NCBI GenBank assembly: GCA_022315425.1
Contig: JAIUPT010000042.1
Coordinates: forward strand, 248,001 to 312,000
DNA: 64,000 nt
Source of the DNA: Pseudevernia furfuracea
Lineage: Eukaryota > Ascomycota > Lecanoromycetes > Lecanorales > Parmeliaceae
Direction: 5' to 3'
Shown: in pieces, positions 33,761-43,837 of the stretch
How the letters are laid out: each line of letters begins with the position of its first letter
How positions within the stretch are numbered: position 1 is the stretch's first letter
The notes under the pieces: model-generated
Told to the model about the DNA's origin: nothing
The model's input: only the letters and a program-made list of their open reading frames with translations
The model's database searches: none
Translations under genes and position numbers: made by a program

Positions 33761-35534
33761 TCAGTTTTCCCCAATCAAACATCTAAGACAACGTCTCAAA
33801 ATGGTCTTTAGATAGCTTCCGCTCTCGACTAGGATTATACAACTAGCTAGCAAAGGGAGCGCCATTGCTACCCACAGCCAGATAGACAATGTTCCTTGTC
33901 CAAGCTGCCGGAAATTCATTCCAAAAACTGATGTGAGGAATGAGATTGGCAAGAAGATGAAAGTCAAACGATTCGTTGCCTTTGTCAACCCCGTGACAAG
34001 TACAGCTTGTTCATTGGAACGTTTCGTCTCTTCGATGGCAGCATTGCTCATAATTGTCGATCGTCCTGCTTCGCAAAGCGTAATCATACTTTGAATACGA
34101 GTCGAAAGGTAGTTGAGGTCGATTCGGAGCGTTGACATAAGCTCTTCGTAGCAACATTGAGTTTGAGTTGCTTGTTGGTTCCAACTTTCCAGGCATGTGT
34201 CAAGAGAGCCGAGAAGGTTCTGGATGTGCGCTTCATGCCGGATGAGGATGCTCCTTGCATAGTCGAAGTGCAGAATCGAACTCATGTCTGTCTCTGCCTG
34301 TTTCAACTCAGCTCGACTGATTTGATCCCTGGCAAATTGTTCTAGCATGTTTACGTATTGAAGTTCCGATGCAGCATGGAAAGTGAATAATTCTTGAATC
34401 GCAAACAATGGGTCTACAGCTGCCTTTGTCCAGTCAAGAGTATGACCATAGTGACCAGGCAGCGAGGAGAGCGCCTGCCTTGATCGTAGACTTTGGGTAT
34501 GACTGGTAGGTCGAGAGACGTGAGGTTTTTCGAAAAGGTCCTTCTCGAAAAAAACTGGGCAGAACTCGAAGCGGTCGACTGCGCCTTTGAATCGATCAAC
34601 ATCAGGCGTGGGTATGAATGCAAAGTCATTGTCTTGGCCAGAGTCCGTCCACACAAGCACTGTAATAGACCTTAGCAGGCTCTCCTCTGCAGCATCCTGT
34701 GATTCTTACCTGTCCACCAATCTCCCCGCTTGAGTAGGCACGATGAGAGCTCCTGCTCGATGACGAGGTTGTCTCCGCTATGGATGTTCATCCGCCTTAC
34801 AATCGATCGTCCTGCTTCTGTCGAAGTGCCTTCTTGAAATGTTCGGAACCGACTTAGTAATTGGCGCTCACAATCTCCTCTGGCCTTCTGCAGATCATCT
34901 ACACTCACATAACGGTGCTCGCCAACAAATAGCATGGTAGGTATGCAGAACCGGAATACATTATGAGATCTTGATGGCAACGTGGGAGCTGTAAACCAGT
35001 CTCTTTGGCCTGTGGGAAGAAAATTAAGATGTTGATGGAAGAACCTATGATCAAGCTTATACCGCGCTCCAACAGCGGAGAGCCATTCAGGGGAAGGGCG
35101 TCCAGCCATAAACACAAGCTCATTGCAGTTCGCGTTGCGGTTTCCGATGGAAATGGCATGCTTGTACTTGTCAACATCATCGAACGTTGTAAGCTTCGGA
35201 TCCACATCTGGGAATAGGGCATATTCGTAAACAAAAGGTCCGCGTTGGTCTTCTGCTAAGCTGTCTGGCTTGAATCGCTGTGGTTTCGTTGGACGGGCGT
35301 GCCTAGTTGACTTCCGGTTGGGTTTGTGCAAGAAATGGGCGAGATTGCCTAGATACGCTGCTGAGTGAAGTGGGTCGCTGTGAAAGGATCTTATCCGCGC
35401 AAGAAAAGATTGTGTATATTCTTTTGTTTTCTCTGCTGACATGTCAGAACCATGTTAGGTAAAAGGAGAAGGACTGCTAGATGTACTCTACCTTCGGTAG
35501 TCGGGATATCGGCTGAGGCATCTGGAGTAGCCAT
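33761..35534 (-). CDS. CorA-like divalent cation transporter
   Basis: Three exons close in frame to 555 residues: 35492-35534, 34710-35435 and 33761-34659, with introns of 56 and 50 nt. The C-terminus has the two CorA helices around the signature GMN: RLTFIFLPISFLTSVFGMN and FRQLGQGTLSIWLWVAMA. CorA-type proteins form pentameric Mg2+ channels; the fungal family here is divergent and often lies in plasma membrane. The long N-terminal half is soluble (HQHLNFLPTGQRDWFTAP, HNVFRFCIPTML) as in this family. The first exon of 14 residues is chosen because MATPDASADIPTTE joins AEKTKEYTQSFLARI; starting at the ATG at 35442 is a possible alternative. Confidence 0.8.
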
Positions 35535-36240
35535 CAAGCAACTACAGGTCGCTCGAGAGCCCGTCAGTTCAAGATGTCAATTGATTGAAAAAACCGAAGC
35601 TGTGACAAGTGTGTGCCACGGCACATATCTTATTGCTTAAACGATCTAGCCCGTTCTTTTGCTCTCGTGCGAATGCAAGCGTGAGACTGAGGCTATGCGT
35701 TTTTACTTCTGCGCGATTTGATCTCACCGCCACATTTTTGCACAGTATTTCCCCGCGATTTGATGTTTTTGGCATACGTTGGTAATCTTCCAGTTGAGTT
35801 TTTAGTTTTATTTTACTAGTCTCTTGAGCCTTCGATAGCCTCTGTTCCGTACCCCATCTCCATAGCTTACCGACATCCTGCTTAAGGGCGCATCTTTGGG
35901 AGAAGGAATACTCGCCTTCTTTGCGGGTTAGCCCCTCGGATGACAGGATCGCCCTTGCGTCTACCGCAGCCAATTGACGTCAATGACACCGCATAGTGCA
36001 CAGCCTCGCTAGGAAGGTTCTAGAACGCCTTGTATGATCTCCAAAGTTTGAGGCTGTGCTTGCACAAAGAAACAAAATTCAACGCTGCTCGCACCGACTC
36101 GTTGAACACGATATGAAGTTGTTCAAATATGAATAGCTCGTTGCCTGGTAGTTTGCGTGAAATGCAGAATTTAGGTCCCCAGATTTGATCACTGGGTAAC
36201 GAGGCGTTTTTGCTCCATAATCTAAAACTCTCAAGCCAAT
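35535..36240. promoter_or_regulatory. Divergent promoter region (CorA-like / STAND gene)
   Basis: About 700 bp between divergent genes. One minus-strand frame of 134 codons (35569-35973) overlaps it but has no motif and starts within the CorA leader. No known regulatory element was identified. Confidence 0.35.
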
Positions 36241-39200
36241 ATGACTTCGCTACAGAAAATACGCGAGAAAAAAGCAGGTACTTCGGGAAGGACGAAGTAA
36301 GCGTCTTCTATTAGAGTCTGAATTTCTTATTGCTGATAAAACGGATATCGCAGCATTGTGATTGTGCCGGGAAACAATGGAGAAACGCTCGCAGACCAGA
36401 CCTGCTGCCACTTCCCAACTTGGCTGGATGATATTGTTGCATCAGAGGTTAAGGGCACGGTGATCTGGATGTTCCACCATGACATACGAATCGACAGCCT
36501 CGCTTCCTGGTTTGCGTATTGTGAAGCTGGAGAACGTTTGTTACAGGCACTTACGAATATGCAAAAGGATGATGGCATGGTGAGAATGAGTTTCCGCTTT
36601 TCCGATTTTGCATGTACTGATAGCACGCCTAGTCAGATGATGACACTTTAATACTGATAGGCCATAAATTGGGTAGTCTCGTGCTTAAAAAGGTTTGCTT
36701 GACAACGAAAACTTGCTGGAAATTGCTCATCTCTCAAGGCTCTTCTCGAGGCACACCGAAGCTCTCACCATCAACATATGGATACCTTGCTTAACACCAT
36801 CGAGACCCTCGTTATGCTTGGAGACCCAGAACTGAATCCGGACAATCAGAATGAATGGATCACCCTGATCTCAAAGTGTCTGCCTTGCAAGAAACTGCCA
36901 AAACATCTCAACTGCCCTGAGGATGCCAGATGCCTCCAGCATGTTGCCGCCTGCTTCGAAGAATTTACTTTATATTCTAACCTTTTTCATGTCACATGCG
37001 CAGCCGAATCCAAAAGGAAGCGTTTACTAAAGTTCGGCGCAGAAGACCCTCGGTGCATATGTTCTGCAACCATGAGTGTCAGGATGTGGACGACTACAGA
37101 TGAAGAGGTAACAATTGCACCAGGAGAAGGAGACAAGAAGAACTGTGCTTTTTACGCAAAAAGCACACTCTACAACCGGCTCCTTTCGATACCTAGTTAT
37201 GGAGCTCAACTTTCCATTTCTGGTACACCTGGACAACTACCAGTGCTTGAGGGTCAGACGAAAGATGGTCAAAGCACTGGCTCCCCAATGGGTGAGAATG
37301 TTACGGATCTGACTTGCAATGGACCAGCTTCACCTCAAGCGAATCTCATGACCCTGCATCTGAAACCGTCAACAGACACGATCCCGGTAATGACTATAGA
37401 ATCGGCTAGTGGCTCTGATGATACTATATCAGCCAGCGGCGTCAAAGACGAGGTCAGTTTTGCAGGTCATGGAGTTCAGCATCCTGATCCGAGAGAAACA
37501 CCGCCTGATTCTCAAGCCGCAAAAGCCAGCAATGAGCCTGAAAGTCTGCCGTACTATGATATTGGAAACGAATCCCAGAAGGCCGCCATCTTTGATTTAT
37601 CGGTTCTGGAATCACCACGCGTTGCACGTCGATCTCCGTTTCTCTCCATGCGAGTTCCGAAGAGAGATACAAATTTCGTTGGCCGCGAAGAGCTTTTAAT
37701 TCTATTAGAAGGTGTTTTCTCGCCTGGATCTGTGCGGGGCAGCGGCCATTCAACAAGCCTAGGCTCCAGTATCGTCGTAGCCTTACATGGCGCTCCCGGA
37801 GTTGGGAAAAGTGCCATTGCATTGGAAATGACATATCGAATTCAAGCTACATTCGATCATGTCTTTTGGCTTCGTGCTAACAGTCACCTTCATCTTGCTC
37901 AGTCATTCCACGAAGCTGCGGTATGCCTTGGACTGGTCCAGGATCGTAGAGATCATAATCACGAGAGCAGCAGGAAAAAGCTAATAGCTTGGCTATCTAC
38001 AACAAGGTCGAAGTGGCTCCTTGTCTTTGACGACGCGGATGAGCTTCAGATTTTATCACATTTCTTGCCGAATCGCCGCCGCGGCTCTATCATAGTGACG
38101 AGCAGGCAACCGTTAATTCGAGAAGGACTAGGCATCGAGGAAGATGAGCCTTTGCTCAATTTCCAAGTTGGTCCCTTCGTGGTTGAGGATGCCACAGCAT
38201 TTATTCGTTCACTTGCACCTTCTGTATTTCATGCAGAAAACACTGCAGCAGACCTTGCAACTTTGACAACAATTGCAGAAGATTGTCGCTGTCTGCCGCT
38301 CAATCTGCGCATGGTGGGTACAATTCTCAATCGCCGCAGCTCATCCAAAGACAAACAGATCATGGCTGTGCTGGAACAACACGCTAGCCGTGTGCTTGCC
38401 TCTCAGCCCTCCAGCCCTCTTACATATGCCAGTCTATCATCGCCTTCATATGCTCTCGCCAACGTCATCGCTTTTCTCGACCCGTACCGTATTGATGATG
38501 CAATCCTGCTCGGCGCTCAACGCTATAAAGACACTCCGTTGAACGCGTTCCCAATGAATGATCAAGACTACTTCAATGCGAAAAATGAGCTAATTGCGCA
38601 CGCCCTTTTAGCTGCCGGTGCCGATTCCGGTGCATTTCATATACACCGCGTGACGGCCAGATCACTTCGAACCAATCTCGACCCGGATAAATTTAGGCAA
38701 GGCTTCCATTGTGCGAGCCGGCTTCTTGAGGCAAGATGGCCAACCAGGAGGAAGATGAAGAATATCGTGCTTGGAAACTGGCCTGAGTTTGACGCTCTCC
38801 ATAGTCATGTCCACAAACTCTCTAGTATCTTGGTGGAGTATGATCGGAAGCGGAAAAATGGCAAGCTGAAACAGGAACTTTCCAATGATTCATATCTCAG
38901 AACGCTTCTTCTTTCAACTTGGTAAGTCCCTATTGAACCCAGAAGAGTCCGGCGATTGATTCTCGTACAGGTACAATGTGCGCCGTGGAAACGCCGAGGA
39001 AGATCAGGTACTGATACGCCTTGCTCATGGATTGATTGCTAGATCGCAGAGGCCCGATCCGAGGTTACTTCAAACGGAAACTTCTTCCACAACATTACCG
39101 GCAAGACTCATCGATGTTGGTTTAGATGATACGCAATCTCCACGTCTTGTCGATACTGCTAGCCAGACTGGTTATTATGTAGCTCTCAGCTACTGTTTGG

Positions 39201-40645
39201 GCTCTCAGGCCTCTTCAGAGATGCGGTTGACAATGTCAAGTTTGAGCAGACTTCAGCGAAACATGGAACCTTCCGAATTACCAAGACGCGTGTCTGACGC
39301 CATTGAACTTACTAGAAGCCTGGGTGTACGATATATATGGATCGATTCCCTATGCGTTGTCCAAGATGACCAAGAGGAATTGCTGAATGCGATTTCAAGC
39401 ATGTCAGACATCTATCGCTCAGCCATTCTCACTATTGCTGCAGTTGGTGCGAATGATGAGACTTTTTACTCTTGCATCGACGGTCCTGTCCTCGAACAGC
39501 CGTTCTCGATCTTGTTGGACTGGTCACGGCCAACGATCGCGAAATTGTTTTCAGACCGTCTCTTCACATCAAACACTTTTAATCGAGACCTGAGCATTAC
39601 AGGAGCACGCCTCTCTCTTTTAACGCTGTATCATCAATCGGTCAGTCGTAGGGTCAGGTCCAGGCGCAGGTCCAGGTCCAAGTTCTATGCGAAATTTGAT
39701 TGTACCACGGGGCCTCCGGCTCTGGATTCGGACTGGCTACACGATGCTGAAGATGTCCTACCAAAAGTTGAAGCTCCTGACACACAATTTGATGAAGCAT
39801 CTCGTGAGATTGAACAAGGGGTCCATCACGTTGAGGCCGGCAAGAGTTTCGAAGCATTAGCCTTATTCATGAAGGCAAGGGAGCTCGTCAATGCTTTCCG
39901 GCCATTGACCCCAAGGTCGTGGGAAATACACGCAGTAGCCTCTGCAAACATTGCTTTAGTCTATCAGATGCAACATCTACCGGCCATGGCACTTGATATC
40001 GCGGAAGCGTCATTGGCAGTACGAAGTAGACTTCCCACCGTGGATTGCAACTCTACGCTCGAGTGAGTAGCCAACAACCAATTTGGAGGATGAGAGCTAA
40101 AAATTGGGTCACCAACAGGCTAGTTCGACTCCATTTTGTGATGGGCAGCATCTACAACGCTCTTGAAAACCCAGACAAAAGTCTCAATTGCTACAAAGTA
40201 GCCAGCAAAGACTTGGAGAGACTGCCGAAAGGAGGAAACTTATCCGAAAGGGCTGATTGGAAAGGAGTCCTCGATCTCAAGCTCGCTGAGCACCAAATGA
40301 GAGCGAAAGACTACAAAGAAGCCCAGTAAGACAGCTTTATCGTCGCTTCATCGGCTTCATCCCTACTAACGAATGTGCACTACTAGCGCTCTTCTTCAGC
40401 AAAGCCTCGACCACTTCCAGTCACAGGAGACTCTCTCCGCGCAAGCTCACCTCGCCCGGACGCTACATTGGCAATCCGTTGTCTTTGAAGCCCAGGGAAT
40501 TAAGATCATGAGCAACGCTATCAAAGCGGCCGCGAGACAAACATGGATAGGTGTGCGTGAAGCGAGAGGCCGCGCCGCGTCTGAGCGAATCACTTCTCTG
40601 AATACAGATGATTTCGACCGAGAGGTGGAGTTTTGGTGTAGGTAG
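36241..40645 (+). CDS. STAND receptor: degenerate alpha/beta-hydrolase, NB-ARC, HET, TPR-like
   Basis: Seven exons close exactly in frame to 1360 residues: 36241-36296, 36354-36579, 36633-36692, 36739-38921, 38971-40062, 40119-40325, 40387-40645. Residues 20-160 are a SesB-like hydrolase fold (IVIVPGNNGETLADQ, ILIGHKLGSLVLKKALLEAH) whose nucleophile elbow GHSLGG is replaced by GHKLGS, and whose usual FLGTPH reads VMLGDPE, so it is likely inactive. Residues 410-790 are NB-ARC: NFVGREE, P-loop HGAPGVGKSA (about 463-473), Walker B WLLVFDDAD, and RGSIIVTSRQ. Residues 905-1010 are a HET domain: YYVALSYCLGS, RRVSDAIELTRSLGVRYIWI, LCVVQDDQEEL, IYRSAILTIAAV. Residues 1110-1360 are TPR-like helices. 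HET normally sits at the N-terminus. If intron 38922-38970 is retained the protein stops before HET. Likely a self-recognition or cell-death receptor. Confidence 0.8.
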
Positions 40646-42004
40646 GTAGCACTGAAGGCTGGGTGCCTCTGAACTCCTGGCTTGAATGTCCGCAAGTGTC
40701 ACATTCACTTGCCTGTGAGCTTCGGAAGATCGAGGAATGACGGCCGTACCCCTATATTAAGATCTAGAAACAAATCCAACGGCAAAGGGCATCAATGGAA
40801 TTCTCTGATTGGGAAAAAGGCTTTAGCTGAAAGGTCAGTTCTTTCAGCCCTCTGTCCCGGAAGTTCCAGATAGAGCACTACGAAGAGGCTGGAGATATAA
40901 AGAGAGAGGTAGTCCCACTGTGAACACCATACATCAACTTTGCCCATTATCTTCCAAGATTCCCTCACTACAATCCTGGGATCCAAGAAGCCCAAATAAA
41001 CATCAAAAGATCCCGAACCCCCGTCATATCGCTGTCACTGAACACCATGCCTTTCGCACACAGAACAGCGCCGGAGGAGGGGACAAGGGTTCAGGCCTTC
41101 TTTTCCATAGCAATGGCACCGCCGGTCTCGTGAATCATGTGGGGGGTGAGACTTTTTCTGAGTGTTGGAACTGCGGCCGGAAACTCCGCAGTGTTCCTCC
41201 TTACAATTGCTCCAACCCTGCATGCAAGATGCCAAATTGATCTAGCTTCGAAGCCTGTCAGTATTCTGCAGAATTCAAACATAGCCCGTGATCTTTGCTG
41301 ATGGTTGCTACATAGCCGTACCGCTCTATCACGACAAGTATCAGAGACCAGGTCCGGTGAAGCGGCCAGAGACAATATTTCGCTCGCCCAAGCCGTGTAC
41401 TGCCAGCCGTCTTCCGAGCCAGCTGCTGAGGCTTCAAGCTTGGCGAAGACAAGGAAATCCGAGGAAAAGCAAACCATTGGATGGAGCCATCGATGTGCTC
41501 AGAAGCGAGATAGTTCCGCTGAATAATAGCGTACCGATCGCCGATCGGCTTGACGTCCTTTGACCAGCGTTTAATCACTTTGCCCAGATGCTGACCTCCT
41601 CACATTTCCATGATTCCTGTTCTTCGTTCCTTCTTCTTCTTCACCACCTTTCAGAGGTTATCACCCATATGAATGCTCCACCGCGCTTCATTTCCGACAT
41701 CATCGACACGCCGCTCTGGGAAATCGTGTACCGATGCACGTACAGCCACCCCCGATGCGCGAGGACCGACGGGGCATTAGTGCTTAGGAGAATTTTTGAA
41801 GGAAGCGTGACATGGGAGGACTTGATCCAGTATCACGACAGCGGGCCCCTATCTCGAGTACTTTGAGACATTTTAGGCTCGGCATTACCGAATCAGTTAG
41901 AATTGGAAAGTTGTGCTTACAGTGAAAGGATTGGGTATCTCAGCAGAATAGACCATCTATACGGTGAACTAAACGCCAATGCATGCACAATTGATGATCC
42001 TCCT
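40646..42004. other. Intergenic with two small open frames of doubtful status
   Basis: A frame ending at 41240 (+) closes with CWNCGRKLRSVPPYNCSNPAC, a possible zinc-binding set, but has no ATG in frame. A 65-codon frame from the ATG at 41669 to 41866 (+) reads MNAPPRFISDIIDTPLWEIV and is unsupported otherwise. Nothing else is recognisable. Confidence 0.35.
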
Positions 42005-42946
42005 CTAATCCATCTCTTCCAAGTTATTTTCCTCTCCCCCTCCCGCTTCATTCTCAGACACCAATATCCCCACCAAGCACTCCCCAAGCATATTCTCCCA
42101 ACTGACCCATGGATGCACCTCATTAAACAGCCTCTCACCATCCGCCACCTTCCCCGCCCCCCTCATCAACTCCCCCACACCCCCCGGATGAAATTTCAGA
42201 TACGGCGTCAAATTATATACCTTCCCTTGCCAAACGCCCCACGCATCCCTTCCTTTGCGCCCGTTATGCCATTTCAGCGCTGAAGGCGGTACACGTATAA
42301 GCTGCGCCGGTACGTCGGCGCCACGCAGGAATGTAGGAGTGGGAGGGTTGGCGATTAGGTGCGCCCAGTCGAGAGGGGAGTGGCCGGGGTCGAGGAGGAC
42401 CTTTTTTGAGGGACGGCTGGACGGGGAGAGTGTGGAGGCCGAAAGAGAAGAGCCTGGCGGGGCGAGGGAACGAGAAGGCGGAGCGCGAAGGGTAGAAGCT
42501 GTTGAGGGGGGTGGTCGGAGGGTTGTTGAGAGCGTGGGAGGAGCTCTGGGGGCGGATGCGGGCTTCGGCGGAGGTGGCATAAGGGAGGGTTCTGGTTTCC
42601 GCTTTGCGTTCGAGCTCGGTCGAGGAGGCGGTGGCATCATGGAATCTGATGGAGGTAGAGTCATGCCTGAACGAGTTGACGGCTCCGACTCGGTTGCTTG
42701 ACCGTCCTTCTGAATACCGCCGGGCGCCACACTTTTCTCACTTTGTCCCTCATCAAGCGTCACTGTCGGTATATCAGGTCTCTTTTTGACTTCATCGTCA
42801 TCTTCTTCTAGCTCTGCGGTTGGCGATCCTGCGCCGCTCTTCCCTGTGTCCTGTTTGCCAGTCCGTGCTGAGAGCCCGGCTGACTGGTACCTGTATATGA
42901 TGACTGAGACAGAGACCACCAATATTCCGAGTCCAAACAACACCAT
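42005..42946 (-). CDS. Cytochrome b5-domain membrane protein (Irc21-like)
   Basis: Single exon, 313 residues from the ATG at 42946; the frame continues 7 codons upstream but only to a TTG. An N-terminal membrane anchor (MVLFGLGILVVSVSVIIY) is followed by a 170-residue Pro/Ser-rich disordered linker with MMPPPP and LMPPPP repeats. The C-terminal cytochrome b5-like heme domain has WGVWQGKVYNLTPYLKFHPGG, the first heme-ligand His in HPGG, and the second in NEVHPWVSWENML. This short variant resembles the yeast Irc21 and Ncb5or b5 domains. It is expected to carry electrons at the ER or other membrane; partner reductase unknown. Confidence 0.85.
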   Translation of the reverse strand: MVLFGLGILVVSVSVIIYRYQSAGLSARTGKQDTGKSGAGSPTAELEEDDDEVKKRPDIPTVTLDEGQSEKSVAPGGIQKDGQATESEPSTRSGMTLPPSDSMMPPPPRPSSNAKRKPEPSLMPPPPKPASAPRAPPTLSTTLRPPPSTASTLRAPPSRSLAPPGSSLSASTLSPSSRPSKKVLLDPGHSPLDWAHLIANPPTPTFLRGADVPAQLIRVPPSALKWHNGRKGRDAWGVWQGKVYNLTPYLKFHPGGVGELMRGAGKVADGERLFNEVHPWVSWENMLGECLVGILVSENEAGGGEENNLEEMD

Positions 42947-43163
42947 AACAAAGCTGTCTCCTCTCAAGGTCCACTAAGTATGTGGTAAAAATGCGTCATA
43001 CTCATCAAGGATGCATGTTGGGAAAGTATTGCAAGCAGCACGCGAGCCGCCACCGAAGTCTGAATCTCCGGGTAGCTGATGTGAAATATCTCGCGAATGC
43101 TGGATGCTACCTTCGTGCACCCCTCAGTCAATGAGCTCCCTCTCTATCTATATTTCCGCTGAT

Positions 43164-43637
43164 ATGATCATCCGAATCCTGGCTCGCTGTTCCCGGACAC
43201 TCATCCCTGCACCTACATGTTCGACCGTCTCGCCCATCCACCTCTGCCGCCAACCTCGAGCGCTCCCCTCCATCACCCAACCATATCTTCGCCGCAATTT
43301 CGTAGCCAAGACCTCCGCAGATGAGCAAGTCGAAGAATTACAAGAACTGTCAGTCTCCGTCCTGGCTATTTGGCCGTTTTCCATTACTGATAACAGCCAC
43401 AGCTACGCAACAGCAAAAGACGAGTTCGAAATAGCCTCCGAAGAAACCGAGAAGAAGACCGTTTACGCAGCCGACGACAGGGCAGCCGCGCAAGAAGAAC
43501 TGGCAAAGTTCAAAGAAGCTTATGAGAAGGCCATTAACTCGGCTGATGGAGAGCAGATAAAGAACAGAATTGGGTCAAGAGTGAGAGAATTGGAGAGAGC
43601 AGTAGAAGCAATGGAGGAGAAGGCTATGGAGGACTGA
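43164..43637 (+). CDS. Putative mitochondrial coiled-coil protein
   Basis: Two exons: 43164-43348 and 43403-43637, with an intron of 54 nt (GTCAGT...CCACAG). The intron has no stop in frame, so retention would insert 18 residues (including a hydrophobic LAIWPFSI stretch). The start MIIRILARCSRTLIP gives an Arg-rich, acid-free presequence typical of mitochondrial import; an upstream ATG at 43104 would add 20 residues. The second half is a charged helix (EELAKFKEAYEKAI, RVRELERAVEAMEEKAM). Total is about 139 residues. I do not recognise the family. The gene converges on NBS1, with 200 bp between the two stop codons. Confidence 0.6.
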   Translation: MIIRILARCSRTLIPAPTCSTVSPIHLCRQPRALPSITQPYLRRNFVAKTSADEQVEELQELSVSVLAIWPFSITDNSHSYATAKDEFEIASEETEKKTVYAADDRAAAQEELAKFKEAYEKAINSADGEQIKNRIGSRVRELERAVEAMEEKAMED

Positions 43638-43837
43638 GAGGTTAAAGATAGCAAGGAAAGAGCTTGGAGTGGGGAAATTCTTGTATGTTTTCTGGCTCGT
43701 ATATTCATGTGATGTAACGCAGCAATGTTGTTTGTACATGAGGGATATCTTCAAGCTGCACAAGGTATGTAAAAAGCGCAAATCGATGCTCAGATGTGCC
43801 ACACGAGCTCAAGACCTGCAAAAAACGCTGCATCTTT

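Noticed and set aside
38971..40645. A separate HET-TPR gene starting after the NB-ARC exon
   Set aside because: No in-frame ATG close to the exon start, while the splice from the NB-ARC exon fits phase and signals.
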